A stretch of DNA of 64,000 nucleotides from Albidovulum marisflavi (GCF_025751435.1 NZ_JAOWKY010000001.1:790001-854000), one strand, 5' to 3'; counted from the stretch's first letter, positions 8,143-18,295 are shown. Numbers and translations: made by a program. The notes: generated by a model not told the origin, from the sequence alone.

Positions 8143-9326
8143 GTCGTGACGCTCCACTGAACGACGGGCCGCGCGGGCATCCAGCCCCGCATCCGCCCAA
8201 GGGGTTCGGACGCGGCAAGCTCGATCCGCAGCAGCGACCCGCCCTTTTCGGCGTGACAAGCTGCCAGCAGCGCCTCGGTCTCGATGGTGACGGCATTCAC
8301 GACCAGCCGCGTTCCCGCAGGCACAGCGGCCCAGACCGCGTCGATCGCCGCCGCCGTCGCGCCGCCGCCGATGAAGACGGCATCGGGGCACGGCAGTTCG
8401 TTCAGCGCGTCCGGCCAGGCCGCCTCGGTCACCGTCACGCGATGGGATAGGCCGAAAGCGGCCGCATTGGCGCGCACGTTCGCGGCCCGGTCGGTCCGCG
8501 ACTCGACGGCAGAGGCGCGCGCTCCGGGTGCGGCAAGGCACCATTCGACAGCGATGGAGCCCGAACCGGCGCCCAGATCCCACAGGACCTCGCCCGGTCG
8601 TGGTGCCAGCGCGGACAGGGTCAGCGCCCGGATCGGTCGCTTCGTCATCACGCCGTCCGAGATGAACAGGTCATCGGGCAAGCCCGAGGCGTGCGGCAGT
8701 CCCGCCGCCCCGTCCGCCTCGATCGCCACAGCGACCGGATAGGCCGCGTCGCGCACGGTGCAATGCTGCGCTGCGGTCCGCCGGATTTTCTCCGCCGGCC
8801 CGCCGAGCGATTCCAGCACCATCAGCGCCGAGGCGCCGAAACCGCGCGCGGTCAGCCAATCCGCCAGCGCCGGAACCGCGTCCCCGTCGCGCAGCAGGCA
8901 GATCGCGCGGACCCCGCGCCCGAGGATCGGGACGAGTCGCTCGAACGGGGCGGCGTGCAGGCCCAGGCACAGGGTTTCTTCAAGCCGCCATCCCAGGCGC
9001 GATGCCGCCAGTGAGAATGTCGATGGCGCGGGGTGACACACCCACTCGCCATCCGTCAGATGGCTGGACAGCGACCCGCCCGCGCCGTGCCAGAAGGGAT
9101 CGCCCGAGGCCAGGACCACGACCCTGCGCCCGCGCTCTGCCAGGACAGGCGCTACGCTGAATGGAACGGGCCATTCCCGACCACGCTTTCCGGCGCCTGC
9201 AAGCGCCAGGTGACGCGGGCCGCCGAAGATGCTATCCGCCGTTGCCAGCGCCGCGCGGCTTGCCTCGGAAAGGCCAGCCAAGCCGTCCTCGCCAAGTCCG
9301 ATGATCGTCAGCCAGGGATCAGACAT
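8139..9326 (-). CDS. cobL: Precorrin-6Y C5,15-methyltransferase (decarboxylating)
   Basis: 395 residues, a CbiE-CbiT fusion. The N-terminal CbiE half (about 1-200) has GLGEDGLAGL and ASGDPFWHG. The C-terminal CbiT half has the class I methyltransferase motif LWDLGAGSGSIAVEW near residue 245. It methylates C-5 and C-15 and decarboxylates the acetate side chain of ring C. Its ATG (9326-9324) is interlocked with the ATG of cobK on the other strand (9325-9327), and its ribosome-binding site AAGGAGGA lies inside the first codons of cobK. Confidence 0.93.
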   Translation of the reverse strand: MSDPWLTIIGLGEDGLAGLSEASRAALATADSIFGGPRHLALAGAGKRGREWPVPFSVAPVLAERGRRVVVLASGDPFWHGAGGSLSSHLTDGEWVCHPAPSTFSLAASRLGWRLEETLCLGLHAAPFERLVPILGRGVRAICLLRDGDAVPALADWLTARGFGASALMVLESLGGPAEKIRRTAAQHCTVRDAAYPVAVAIEADGAAGLPHASGLPDDLFISDGVMTKRPIRALTLSALAPRPGEVLWDLGAGSGSIAVEWCLAAPGARASAVESRTDRAANVRANAAAFGLSHRVTVTEAAWPDALNELPCPDAVFIGGGATAAAIDAVWAAVPAGTRLVVNAVTIETEALLAACHAEKGGSLLRIELAASEPLGRMRGWMPARPVVQWSVTT

Positions 9327-10074
9327 GACGCGCGTCCTCCTTCTGGGCGGTACGACCGAAGCCAGCCAGCTTGCCCGCCACCTTGCGGCGCTTGGCGTCG
9401 ACGCCGTCTTTTCCTACGCGGGCCGGACCGACGCGCCCGTGGCCCAGCCGCTGCCGACGCGGATCGGCGGGTTTGGCGGCGTCGGCGGGCTTGTCCGTTA
9501 TCTGAAGGACGAAAGCATAACCCATGTGGTCGACGCGACCCACCCCTTCGCCGCGCAGATGAGCCGGAACGCGATTGCCGCGTGCGAACAAGCTCGCGTG
9601 CCGCTTTGCGCGTTCGAGCGGGCGCCCTGGGTGGCGGGTCCGGGCGACAGCTGGATCAATGTCGGCGATATCGCGGGTGCCGTGGCGGCGCTGCCCGATG
9701 ATGCCGCCCGCGTCTTTCTTGCCATTGGCAAGCAGAACCTGCGGGACTTCGCCGCAAGGCCCCAGCACCACTATCTGTTGCGCCTTGTCGATCAACCCGA
9801 AGCGCCGCTGCCGCTGCCGGACGCTGCCGCCATCATCGCCCGCGGGCCCTTCGACGAGGCGGGTGACCGCGCGCTTCTGGCCGATCATCGCATCGACTGG
9901 ATCGTGGCCAAGAACGCCGGTGGCACCGGAGCGCGGGCCAAGCTTGACGCCGCGCGCGCGCTGCGGATCCCGGTGATCCTGATTGACCGGCCCGAATTGC
10001 CGCCCCGCCGGATCACAGACAGCATCGATGGGGTGATGGCGTTCCTGGATCACCGCACCGACCTTGGGGTGTAG
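9325..10074 (+). CDS. cobK: Precorrin-6A reductase
   Basis: 249 residues. CobK uses NADPH to reduce precorrin-6A to dihydroprecorrin-6. The N-terminal LLLGGTTEASQLARHLA is the nucleotide-binding start typical of CobK/CbiJ, and VDATHPFAAQMS near residue 70 is a family signature. It is the only gene between 2.4 and 18 kb on the plus strand. It overlaps the start of cobL at one end (the two ATGs share CATG) and the last 25 nt of cobJ at the other, so it is completely antisense to the minus-strand run. A promoter for it would have to lie within the cobL coding region. Confidence 0.93.
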   Translation: MTRVLLLGGTTEASQLARHLAALGVDAVFSYAGRTDAPVAQPLPTRIGGFGGVGGLVRYLKDESITHVVDATHPFAAQMSRNAIAACEQARVPLCAFERAPWVAGPGDSWINVGDIAGAVAALPDDAARVFLAIGKQNLRDFAARPQHHYLLRLVDQPEAPLPLPDAAAIIARGPFDEAGDRALLADHRIDWIVAKNAGGTGARAKLDAARALRIPVILIDRPELPPRRITDSIDGVMAFLDHRTDLGV

Positions 10075-10784
10075 ACGAAGCGGCCCACATGACGTGTGTC
10101 GGCATTGCCGACGATGACGACCGTCCGCATGTCTGCCATTTCCGGTGTCGCCTCGCCCAACCGGACGGTCAAAAGCCGCTCTTCCGGCGTCGTGACCGCG
10201 CGAGCGAAGGAAATCAGGCGGTCGGACCCGCATTCCTCGCGCAGGATGTCCAGCGCGCGGGCGAACTGGTGCGGACGGCTTTTCGAGCGCGGATTGTAGA
10301 ACGCCATCGCGAAGCCGGCTTGCGCCGCCAGCCGCAGCCGGTGCTCGACCAGGTCCCAGGGCTTGAGGTTGTCCGACAGGTTGATCGCGCAGAAATCGTG
10401 ACCGAGCGGCGCGCCAAGACGCGACGCCGCTGCCAGCATCGCCGTGATGCCCGGCAGGATCCGGATGTCGAAGGCATCGGGATCGGTCCGCGACTCCAGC
10501 GCCTCGAAGAGCGCCGAGGCCATGGCGAAGACACCGGGATCGCCGGATGACACGATCACGACGCGGCGGCCGTCGGCGGCCATGTCCAGCGCATGGTTGG
10601 CCCGGTCGAGTTCGACCCGGTTGTCCGACGGGTGCAGCGTCAGCCCCTCACGCGCGGCGACACGCGCGACGTAGGGGATATAACCCACGACGTCGGTCGC
10701 CTCTGCCAGGACAGCGCGCACCTCTTCGGTCACAAGGCGTTCGTCCCCCGGCCCAAGGCCCGCGACAGCGATCCAGCCGCTCAT
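10050..10784 (-). CDS. cobJ: Precorrin-3B C(17)-methyltransferase
   Basis: 244 residues. CobJ methylates C-17 and drives ring contraction to precorrin-4. The methylase motifs VAGLGPGDERLV (residue about 7) and SSGDPGVFAMAS are clear, as is AFYNPRSKSRPHQ, typical of CobJ/CbiH. The ATG at 10784 overlaps the cobI stop by 4 nt. Its 3' end overlaps the 3' end of cobK (opposite strand) by 25 bp. Confidence 0.93.
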   Translation of the reverse strand: MSGWIAVAGLGPGDERLVTEEVRAVLAEATDVVGYIPYVARVAAREGLTLHPSDNRVELDRANHALDMAADGRRVVIVSSGDPGVFAMASALFEALESRTDPDAFDIRILPGITAMLAAASRLGAPLGHDFCAINLSDNLKPWDLVEHRLRLAAQAGFAMAFYNPRSKSRPHQFARALDILREECGSDRLISFARAVTTPEERLLTVRLGEATPEMADMRTVVIVGNADTRHVGRFVYTPRSVR

Positions 10785-11494
10785 GGCCGGCGCCCCTGGC
10801 CGTGAACGACGACGATCGAGAAATACGGCGCTTCTTCGGCCTCGGTCAGCCGCTGAACCCGCTGCCCCTGCATCGTGCCGCGTTCGACGATCCATGCGGC
10901 ATCCAGCCGCCCGGCCTCGGCCAGAGCGCGGCGCAACTTGGGCAGGTTGCGCCCGATCTTCATGATGACCAGCGCGTCGGTGTCGCGCGCCCGCTTGGCC
11001 AGTTCGTCTTCCGGCAAGGTGGCCATCGCGACGGTCAGAACATCGTCGCCCCAGGTGATCGGCATCCCGGTCGCGGTCCAGCAGCCCGACATGCCGGTGA
11101 TACCCGGAACCACTTCGACCTCGGCGCGGCCTTGCAGGCGCGAATGAAGATGCATGAACGATCCATAGAAGAACGGATCGCCCTCGCACAGCACCACCAC
11201 GGTTTCGTCCCTGGCCAGATCGCCAAGCCGCTTTGCCCAGTCCTCGTAGAACTCGGACAGAAGACGGTTGTATTCCGGGTCGGAGAAGTGGATCTCGGTC
11301 GTGACCGGGTATTCCATCGGGTATTCGGCGACGCCCTCGGCGATCATGCCGTTGACGATCTGGCGGGCCTGCCCGGTCAGCCCCGCCTTGCGGAAATAGG
11401 CGACGTGGCGCGCGGAGCGGATCAAGCGGTCGGCCTTTACGCTCATCAAGTCGGGATCGCCGGGGCCGAGGCCCACGCAGATGACCTTGCCCAT
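10781..11494 (-). CDS. cobI: Precorrin-2 C(20)-methyltransferase
   Basis: 237 residues, forming precorrin-3A. The first glycine loop is GLGPGDPDLMSVKA near residue 8, followed by LCEGDPFFYGSFMHL and the PGITGMSG segment, all hallmarks of CobI/CbiL. The ATG at 11494 lies 2 nt after the cobH stop, with GGAGTGATC upstream as the ribosome-binding site. Confidence 0.93.
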   Translation of the reverse strand: MGKVICVGLGPGDPDLMSVKADRLIRSARHVAYFRKAGLTGQARQIVNGMIAEGVAEYPMEYPVTTEIHFSDPEYNRLLSEFYEDWAKRLGDLARDETVVVLCEGDPFFYGSFMHLHSRLQGRAEVEVVPGITGMSGCWTATGMPITWGDDVLTVAMATLPEDELAKRARDTDALVIMKIGRNLPKLRRALAEAGRLDAAWIVERGTMQGQRVQRLTEAEEAPYFSIVVVHGQGRRP

Positions 11495-11496
11495 GA

Positions 11497-12126
11497 TCAC
11501 TCCTTCCGGCTGGCCAAAGCGTTGACGGCGGCCACGGTGATGGCCGAACCACCCAGCCGTCCCTTTACGATGACCGAGGGCGCAGGCAGGTCCTCCATCA
11601 GCGCGTCCTTGGATTCTGCCGCGCCCACGAAGCCGACCGGGCAGCCGATGATCGCCGCGGGGCGCGGGCAGGCGGGGTCTTCCAGCATGTTCAGAAGGTG
11701 GAACAGCGCTGTCGGCGCGTTGCCGATGGCAACCACAGCGCCATCCAGATACGGCCGCCAAAGTTCCAGCGCGGCCGCTGAACGGGTGTTGCCCATCTCG
11801 CGCGCCATCTCTGCCACCCGCGGGTCGTGCAGAGTGCAGATGACCTCGTTTCCGGCGGGCAGACGCGGCCTCGTGATCCCTTCGCTGACCATGCGCGCGT
11901 CGCACAGGATCGGCGCGCCCGCTTCCAGCGCAGCGCGCGCCGCGATGGCCATGCCGGGGGAAAAGCGCACATGCTCCTCCAGCCCCACCATTCCCGCAGC
12001 GTGGATCATGCGAACGACGACGACCTCTTCCTCAGGGGTGAAACGGGCCAGGTCGGCCTCGGCGCGGATTGTGGCGAAGCTCTCAAGGTAAATCGCGGCG
12101 CCGTCGGTCTGGTAGCTATGAGGCAT
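11497..12126 (-). CDS. cobH: Precorrin-8X methylmutase
   Basis: 209 residues. CobH moves the C-11 methyl group to C-12, giving hydrogenobyrinic acid. The catalytic histidine is in [10 protein letters not shown] (H42), equivalent to the active-site histidine of the Pseudomonas enzyme. [15 protein letters not shown] and the glycine-rich [17 protein letters not shown] near the end are also conserved. Its start overlaps the end of cobG by 11 nt. Confidence 0.93.
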   Translation of the reverse strand: MPHSYQTDGAAIYLESFATIRAEADLARFTPEEEVVVVRMIHAAGMVGLEEHVRFSPGMAIAARAALEAGAPILCDARMVSEGITRPRLPAGNEVICTLHDPRVAEMAREMGNTRSAAALELWRPYLDGAVVAIGNAPTALFHLLNMLEDPACPRPAAIIGCPVGFVGAAESKDALMEDLPAPSVIVKGRLGGSAITVAAVNALASRKE

Positions 12127-13291
12127 TTTCGGTCTCGAACAAGGAATCTGGATTTGCGGCTAGGGTCTGGGTCGACAGCCCGGTCGCCGAGGGCGTTCCG
12201 GCGGCGGTGCCGCCGAGGATAAGGTCGACGGTGCCGTCCGCGCGCCCCACCAGCGTGCGCGGCGCCGGTCCGGGGTGGGCGCAGCCCTTTGCGCATCCCG
12301 ACACATGCAGCAGCGCGCCTTCTGGCAGCGCTGGCGCCAGGGCACGGGCAAGCGCGCGCGTGCCGATCAGGGCCTGCGGACAGCCGGGCGCACCGGTGCA
12401 GGCGGTTACGCGCAGCAGCGGATCGTCGGCTTTCGTGATCAGTCCGGGAAAGTCCGGCGCGGCGGTTGCCCCTTCGATCAGCAGCATTCGCCAGGGCGTG
12501 ACCCGCAGCGCCCCGAAGTCGGCCAGCGCGGCAAGGGTTTCGGACCGCATCTGCCCGAACTCGAACCCGACCATATATCCCCGGCCCACCGAGCCGGGTG
12601 CCGGCGCGGGCGTGACTGTGCGGGGCATAGCGGGCGTTTCGAGGAAGGCATCGGGCAGGATGACGCCGCGCGCGATGTGAGACGCCATGCGCCCTCGCCC
12701 GTCGGGTGCGCCGCCGGTTTGCAGGAACCAGCGGGCAAGCTCGACCGCACGGTCCGCGACGGTGTCGATCGTCGCGCTTGCGCCGGTCCCGAGCGCGTCC
12801 GCACGGACCAGCAGCCCGCCGGGCGCGGCCTCGATCCTGATGTCGGCCGAAACGCCGGACAAGACGGGTTCGGCGCCGCAGTCGACGGCGTAACCGAACT
12901 TTCCGGGCGTCGCGGGCGCACCCGGCGCGGTCAGCGCGTCGGCCAGTCGCGCGACGACATCCTGCACAACATCGCCGTCCTGCCAGAACGGGGTCACGAC
13001 GATGTTGCGGCGGCTTTCGGCCTCGGTCGATTCGTCGATGAGCCCAAGGTCCGACAGTCCCTGGATCAATGGAGCATGCCTGTCTTCACCGACCCCGCGA
13101 AGCTGGATGTTGGCGCGCGCCGAAAGGTCGATCAGCCCGTTGCCGTAGCGCGCGGACAATTCCGCGATACCCTTGGCCTGGGCGGAGGTCAGACGGCCGC
13201 CGCGCGTGCGCACCCGCACAACCAGCCCATCGCCCGACATCATCGGACGCAGCGCGCCCGGACACCAGCCCTGAATGATCGGCGCGCTCAT
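12116..13291 (-). CDS. cobG: Precorrin-3B synthase
   Basis: 391 residues related to sulfite/nitrite reductases. CobG is an iron-sulfur monooxygenase that hydroxylates C-20 of precorrin-3A with molecular oxygen, so its presence marks the aerobic pathway. The C-terminal half carries the 4Fe-4S cysteines in [12 protein letters not shown] and [11 protein letters not shown]. Two ferredoxin-like half domains are recognisable (for example [15 protein letters not shown] and [16 protein letters not shown]-like text near the start). The ATG at 13291 has GGGAGGG upstream and overlaps the cobN stop by 4 nt. Confidence 0.92.
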   Translation of the reverse strand: MSAPIIQGWCPGALRPMMSGDGLVVRVRTRGGRLTSAQAKGIAELSARYGNGLIDLSARANIQLRGVGEDRHAPLIQGLSDLGLIDESTEAESRRNIVVTPFWQDGDVVQDVVARLADALTAPGAPATPGKFGYAVDCGAEPVLSGVSADIRIEAAPGGLLVRADALGTGASATIDTVADRAVELARWFLQTGGAPDGRGRMASHIARGVILPDAFLETPAMPRTVTPAPAPGSVGRGYMVGFEFGQMRSETLAALADFGALRVTPWRMLLIEGATAAPDFPGLITKADDPLLRVTACTGAPGCPQALIGTRALARALAPALPEGALLHVSGCAKGCAHPGPAPRTLVGRADGTVDLILGGTAAGTPSATGLSTQTLAANPDSLFETENAS

Positions 13292-16200
13292 GTTGACCCT
13301 CCCATCGCAATGGAATTCCGGCGTGTCACCCAAAGCCCCGAATCGCGCAACGCGGCAAAGCGGTCGCGCATGGCCTGCAGGGCCGCGGGGTTTTCCCGCT
13401 CCATGAACGCCACGACGTCGTCCCGGCCAAGGGTGGCTTCGTGATAAAGATCGAACAGGTGGGCGGGAACCACGCGCGCCAGATGCGCGAAGGCCGCCAT
13501 GTGATCCAGGGTCGCGGCAATCTCGGCGGCGCCGCGGAAGCCGTGGTTCATCATCCCGTCGGCCCAGTTCGGGTTCGAGGCGCGCGCACGCACGACGCGT
13601 CCGATCTCTTCGCCGACCGTACGGGCGCGCGGGTTGTCGGGGCGGGTCGCATCCAGATGGTAGAGCGCGGGCGCGTCCTTGCCCAACCGCGCGGCGGCGG
13701 CGGCAAAGCCGCCCTCATGCGCGGCATAGTCGGAGGCCAGCAGCAGGTCGGTTTCGACCAGGTCCTGCACATGGACAAACCCGTCGGCATCCAGCACCCG
13801 CCGTTCTAGCGCCTGCCGCTCCTGCCGCGCGCCGCCCGACTGGTCCAGCGCCCATTCCGAGCCGGAAAGCCATGCCTCGCCAGCAGCAAGCCTGCCCTCG
13901 GGGCCATAGTCCTCGATCGCCTCTCCCATCGACAGGCCGTAGAGTCCGGGCTTGGGGCCGAAGACGCGGGGGGTGGCGGTCAGGTAGGGGTTGTCCTCGG
14001 GCGATTCCTCCCGCGTCGCGAGGGTCGCGGAGGCGGCCTCGAACAACTGCGCAAGGCCGGGGAAGACGTCCCGGAACAGGCCCGAGACGCGCAACGTGAC
14101 ATCGATGCGGGGGCGGCGCAGCAGCGCCAGCGGGACCACCTCGAAGCCGGAAACGCGCTCTGACCCTTCGTCCCATTTCGGGGCAAGACCCGCCAGGTGC
14201 AGCGCCATGGCGAATTCCTCGCCCGCCGTCCGCATCGTCGCGGACCCCCACAGGTCGATGACCAGCGATTTCGGCCAGTCGCCGTGATCCTGCAGGTGGC
14301 GGCGCAACAGTTCCTCGGCCAGCTTCACGCCCTGCGCGTGGGCCGCGCGCGACGGGACGGCACGCGGGTCGGTCGTGTAAAGGTTGCGGCCCGTGGGCAA
14401 CACGTCGGATCGTCCGCGGAAGGGCGACCCCGAGGGTCCCGCGTCCACCCGCGCGCCGCTCAGCGCGGCCAAAAGGCCCCGTCGTTCCTCGGCCCCGCAC
14501 TGGCCGGCCCCGAAGACATGCAACCCCTCGCCGTACTGGCTTTCCTTTATGTCGCAGACGAAGCGGTCGATCCGGGTGATCGCCTCTGCCGGAGAGGCGT
14601 CTTCGGGAATGCCCAGGTCATCCTCGACGCCGCGGCCCCGCGCCTCGTCGCGGATCGCCTGGATCAGACGGTCGCGGCGCGCGGGGTCAAGGCCGTCCGC
14701 GGTCGAATATTCGTCCAGAAGCCGTTCCAGCCGGCCCAGATCCTCGGGCACCGCGCTGTCGACCAGCGGGGGCGGCAGGTGCCCGATCGTGACCGCGCCG
14801 ATCCGGCGCTTGGCCTGCGCGGCCTCACCCGGATCGTTGACGATGAACGGGTAGATGACCGGCAGGGCCCCGGTCAGCGCCTCGGGCCAGCAATCGGCGG
14901 ACAGGGCCACCGACTTGCCAGGCAACCACTCAAGCGTGCCGTGCGCGCCGATGTGGATCAGCGCATGCAGGCCCTGGGACCTGAGCCACATATAGAAAGC
15001 AACGTAGCCGTGGCGCGGCGTGCGGCTCAGGTCGTGGTAATCGTCGCCACGGGTCTGCACTTCACCGCGTTCGGGCTGAAGTGCGACGATGGCACTGCCG
15101 CGCCGGAGCGCGCTGAAGCGGAAGTGGCCGTCTGCCACGGCGGGATCGGCTTCGGGTTGCCCCCAGGCGGCGAAAAGCGTGTCGGACAGCGCGGGCGGCA
15201 GCGTCTTCAGCAGGTCGCGATAGGCCGAAACCGGCCAGCAGAGCGTTTCCTCTGTCAGCGCATTGCCAAGGTTTTCGCCGGGTGCGACCGAATGGCCGCC
15301 CTCTTGCAGCGCGCCCAGGACACGCTCGACCGAGGCAAGGGCATCAAGGCCCACGGCGTGCGCCAGCTGATGCGCCTTGCCGGGGTATGTCGACAGCACC
15401 AGCGCCATCCTGCGATCCTCGGCGGGCGTCCGCGACAGCCGATGCCAACCCGCGACGCGATCGGCCACGGCCGCGATCCGGCCAGGATCGGCGCGGTGGG
15501 TAAAGCGGGAATACTGAAGGTCGGGATCCTTCTTGCCCGCGCTCTTGAAGCTGGCGACGCCCGCGAAGATCCGGCCATCCACCTCGGGCAGGACGACGTG
15601 CATGGCCAGGTCCGCGGGCGACAGCCCGCGTTCGGCGCCCGCCCATTCCTTGCGTCGTGCCGTCGACAGGGCGACCTGAAAGACGGGGCATCCGGCGGCG
15701 TCGAGCGCCGAGGGCGCGCCATCGGATCCCCGCGCCGAAAACGCCGTCGCGTTCACGATCGCGGCAGGGGCCAGGCGTGCCAGCTCTGACCTGAGCCAGT
15801 GCGCCGCGCCTGCGTCCTTGAGGCTTGGCGCGAAGGCGCCCAGAGTGTCGAAGCCGCGCGCGTCCAGCGCGGCGATCAGGGCGTCGACAGGATCCGTGTC
15901 GGCCGAGGTCAGGTAGGAGCGGTAGAAGGTAACAATCGCCAGCGGCCGGTCCGTGCCGTGCGGGGCGGGGGTCACGCCGACCCCCGGCCGATACCAGCCG
16001 AAAGCGGGAACCGTCTTTTCGCCCGTCACGGGGCCTGCGTATAGTCCCGCCGCCAGCGCCATCTGCTGCAGCGCCGCCTGCGCGGCGACGGCGCCGCCCG
16101 CGTCGCACAGCGTCTGAAGCCGCCGAAGCGTGGATTTCGGCAGGGTGGAAAGCTCGTCCAGGCGCGGATCCTCGCGCCCGTCCGCGGGCAGAATCGCCAG

Positions 16201-16530
16201 CGCGATGCCGTTGCGCCGGGCCAGATCCTGCACCTGCGCCAGCCCGTAGGGCCAGTAGCTTTCACCACCGATCAGTCGGATAAGGATGCCCTTGGCACCC
16301 GACAACGTCCGCTCGGCATAGGTGTCAACAGACAGCGGATGGCGCAAGGCGACCAGGTTGGCCAGCCGAAGGGGCGGCAGCTTGCCCGCCGCGCGATGCC
16401 AGCCTGCCGCGAAGGCTCCAAGGTCGCTGTCGGAAAACGAAAGCGCCACCAACTCGGCCGGATCCTGGCCAAGGTCGGTGGGCGTTTCGGTTTCCTCGAG
16501 CCCGTGGCTTTCGCGGAAGACGACATGCAT
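13288..16530 (-). CDS. cobN: Aerobic cobaltochelatase large subunit
   Basis: 1080 residues, the H (large) subunit that inserts cobalt into hydrogenobyrinic acid a,c-diamide using ATP together with the CobS and CobT subunits, which are not in this window. Typical CobN text includes [15 protein letters not shown] in the first half and a long conserved C-terminal half ending near residue 1080. It is somewhat shorter than the roughly 1275-residue Pseudomonas denitrificans CobN, but the frame is uninterrupted and both ends look natural. It follows cobW by 6 nt. Confidence 0.94.
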   Translation of the reverse strand: MHVVFRESHGLEETETPTDLGQDPAELVALSFSDSDLGAFAAGWHRAAGKLPPLRLANLVALRHPLSVDTYAERTLSGAKGILIRLIGGESYWPYGLAQVQDLARRNGIALAILPADGREDPRLDELSTLPKSTLRRLQTLCDAGGAVAAQAALQQMALAAGLYAGPVTGEKTVPAFGWYRPGVGVTPAPHGTDRPLAIVTFYRSYLTSADTDPVDALIAALDARGFDTLGAFAPSLKDAGAAHWLRSELARLAPAAIVNATAFSARGSDGAPSALDAAGCPVFQVALSTARRKEWAGAERGLSPADLAMHVVLPEVDGRIFAGVASFKSAGKKDPDLQYSRFTHRADPGRIAAVADRVAGWHRLSRTPAEDRRMALVLSTYPGKAHQLAHAVGLDALASVERVLGALQEGGHSVAPGENLGNALTEETLCWPVSAYRDLLKTLPPALSDTLFAAWGQPEADPAVADGHFRFSALRRGSAIVALQPERGEVQTRGDDYHDLSRTPRHGYVAFYMWLRSQGLHALIHIGAHGTLEWLPGKSVALSADCWPEALTGALPVIYPFIVNDPGEAAQAKRRIGAVTIGHLPPPLVDSAVPEDLGRLERLLDEYSTADGLDPARRDRLIQAIRDEARGRGVEDDLGIPEDASPAEAITRIDRFVCDIKESQYGEGLHVFGAGQCGAEERRGLLAALSGARVDAGPSGSPFRGRSDVLPTGRNLYTTDPRAVPSRAAHAQGVKLAEELLRRHLQDHGDWPKSLVIDLWGSATMRTAGEEFAMALHLAGLAPKWDEGSERVSGFEVVPLALLRRPRIDVTLRVSGLFRDVFPGLAQLFEAASATLATREESPEDNPYLTATPRVFGPKPGLYGLSMGEAIEDYGPEGRLAAGEAWLSGSEWALDQSGGARQERQALERRVLDADGFVHVQDLVETDLLLASDYAAHEGGFAAAAARLGKDAPALYHLDATRPDNPRARTVGEEIGRVVRARASNPNWADGMMNHGFRGAAEIAATLDHMAAFAHLARVVPAHLFDLYHEATLGRDDVVAFMERENPAALQAMRDRFAALRDSGLWVTRRNSIAMGGST

Positions 16531-16536
16531 CGCGGA

Positions 16537-17586
16537 TCAGACCCCTGCGGCTTCCGGCACCAGGACCGCGCGGATCGCGGCTGGGTCGACGTCATCGTGT
16601 TCGCCGATGACGACAAGTTTCGAGACGCGCGGCGCGTCGCCCCAAGGCCTGTCGAACTGCGCGCGCACGCGTTCGCCCACGGCCTGCACCAGAAGGCGCA
16701 TCGGCTTGCCGGTCACGGCGACGTAACCCTTGACGCGCAGGATGTTCTGTTCGCGGGCAAGGCGCACGATCGCGCCCTTCAGCGCCTCGGCGTCGGCCAC
16801 TTCGGGAAGGTCGATCACCACCGTGTCGAAGTCGTCGTGTTCGTGGTCGTCATGCCCGTCGTGATGCGAGGGGCGCGCGTCCAGGTCGTCCTCGGCGGCG
16901 GCGCCAAGACCCAGGATCACCGCCGGATCGATCCGCCCCTCTTCCATCGCGAGGATCGGCAGCTTGCGCGGCGCCTCGGCCTCGATCACCGCGCGCGCGG
17001 CGGCAAGGCCGCTGTCCCCCGCGAGGTCCGCCTTGGACAGCAGCACGATGTCGGCGCAGGCGATCTGGTCCTCGAACACCTCGGACAGCGGTGTTTCGTG
17101 ATCGATGCTGTCGTCAGCCTCGCGCTGGGCCTGAACCGCATCGACGTCGGGCGCGAACCGGCCCGCGGCGACCGCCTCGGCATCGGCCAGAGCGATGACG
17201 CCGTCCACGGTGATGCGCGAACGGATCGCAGGCCAGTCGAAGGCCTTCAAGAGCGGCTTGGGCAGCGCAAGCCCAGAGGTCTCGATCAGGATGTGGTCGG
17301 GACGCTGCGGCAGCGCCATCAGCGCCTCGATCGTCGGGATGAAGTCGTCGGCGACGGTGCAGCAGATGCAGCCGTTCGCAAGTTCGACGATATTCTCCGC
17401 CGGGCAGTTTTCGTCGGCGCAGGATTTCAGGATGTCGCCATCAACGCCCACGGTTCCGAATTCGTTGACCAGAACCGCCAGCCGCTTGCCCTGCGGGTTC
17501 TGCATCAGGTGGCGGATCAGCGTGGTCTTGCCCGCGCCCAGAAAGCCGGTGATGACGGTGACGGGGATTTTCGACAGGTCGGACAT
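16537..17586 (-). CDS. cobW: CobW-type GTP-binding metallochaperone
   Basis: 349 residues of the COG0523 G3E GTPase family. The P-loop GFLGAGKTT is at residues 14-22, the metal-binding CICC motif at 73-76 and SKAD at 184-187. A histidine-rich segment at 241-252 (HHDGHDDHEHDD) probably gathers metal. CobW is proposed to load cobalt onto the CobNST chelatase in the aerobic pathway. It stands between a DUF1636 gene, whose stop abuts its start, and cobN. Confidence 0.92.
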   Translation of the reverse strand: MSDLSKIPVTVITGFLGAGKTTLIRHLMQNPQGKRLAVLVNEFGTVGVDGDILKSCADENCPAENIVELANGCICCTVADDFIPTIEALMALPQRPDHILIETSGLALPKPLLKAFDWPAIRSRITVDGVIALADAEAVAAGRFAPDVDAVQAQREADDSIDHETPLSEVFEDQIACADIVLLSKADLAGDSGLAAARAVIEAEAPRKLPILAMEEGRIDPAVILGLGAAAEDDLDARPSHHDGHDDHEHDDFDTVVIDLPEVADAEALKGAIVRLAREQNILRVKGYVAVTGKPMRLLVQAVGERVRAQFDRPWGDAPRVSKLVVIGEHDDVDPAAIRAVLVPEAAGV

Positions 17587-17946
17587 TCAGCTCTCCATCG
17601 GGGGAATACGGGCAAGCGACTGCTTGCGGAAGATCACGGGGCGGTCGCGCCAGGGCACAAGGCCGTCTTCGGTGGCCGCATAGGCGGCGGCGCCGGCAAG
17701 AATGTCCGCGACATGCGCGTCGGGATCCATCCCGCGGTAGACGTAGGACCATCGGCCGGGACCGGTCAGGGCGATGTTGCAGCCGTGGTCGCAGGCCGAA
17801 AGGCATTCCACCGGCACGATGCGCACGCCCGCGGGCGCGCCGGCCTGTTCCAGCGCTGCCATCAGGCGCGCGCCGGGGCGCACCTCACCCTCCGCGATGG
17901 GTTGTCCCATCCGGCAGGTCGTGCAGACATGAATCGTCACGGTCAT
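17587..17946 (-). CDS. DUF1636 family metal-binding protein (copy 2)
   Basis: 119 residues with cysteines C8-x2-C11 near the N-terminus and C48, C52, C56 in ECLSACDHGC. The layout resembles a thioredoxin-like 2Fe-2S ferredoxin or a small metal chaperone. The biochemical role is not established. It is the first gene behind the B12 riboswitch and abuts cobW, which supports a role in supplying cobalt or electrons for chelation (inference). It is a diverged paralogue of the protein at 4582-4908 and has one extra cysteine. Confidence 0.85.
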   Translation of the reverse strand: MTVTIHVCTTCRMGQPIAEGEVRPGARLMAALEQAGAPAGVRIVPVECLSACDHGCNIALTGPGRWSYVYRGMDPDAHVADILAGAAAYAATEDGLVPWRDRPVIFRKQSLARIPPMES

Positions 17947-18039
17947 TTTTTCGTCCTTCCTTGCGCCGAAGGGGGGACCCGCGGGGACATCCTGCGATGT
18001 CCGGGCCGGTCGCGGAACACCCCGTCCGCCGTCGCGTAT

Positions 18040-18245
18040 CCTTCATGCTGGCAGGTCTCCCGGCTTGCGGATGTCGGGGCCTGTCACGGCCCCGGCGGCC
18101 CCGCCCCCTTCCCGGCATCTGCCAGTGGACTTGGGGGGCCTCTCCGGTCACGGTCGCGGGGGCGGCTGCGCTTCGGCGCCGGACCCCGAAAGGTCGCAAA
18201 GCCTGTCGCATTCCCTCTTCGCCTGCCATATGACAGGAACCAGCA
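18040..18245 (-). promoter_or_regulatory. Cobalamin (B12) riboswitch upstream of the DUF1636-cobW-cobN operon
   Basis: On the minus strand the elements appear in order: GGTTCCTGTCATATGGCAGG, then GAAGAGGGAATGCGACAGG, GCCCCCGCGACCGTGACCGG, the B12 box TCCACTGG (plus strand 18122-18128), GCCGGGAAGGGGGCGGGG, and finally GACATCCGCAAGCCGGGAGA with CCTGCC. About 95 nt separate it from the first start codon, enough for an expression platform. It should switch off the whole minus-strand cob run in the presence of cobalamin. The divergent gene cobO starts only 50 bp from its 5' end. Confidence 0.95.
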
Positions 18246-18295
18246 CCGCATCCCCTGAGGCATGGGTGCCCCCTTGTCAAGCAACGGAAGGGACC

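Noticed and set aside
14197-15789. A 530-codon plus-strand open frame inside cobN
   Set aside because: It runs opposite to the clear cobN gene and shows typical shadow composition (many Arg, Gly, His).
13288-16530. Truncated cobN because it is shorter than the Pseudomonas protein
   Set aside because: Both ends align with natural start and overlap positions and there is no frameshift; length varies in this family.
16339-18258. A 639-codon plus-strand open frame across cobN, cobW and DUF1636
   Set aside because: It is the complement of well-recognised minus-strand genes in high-GC DNA; its translation has no recognisable domain and no ribosome-binding site.
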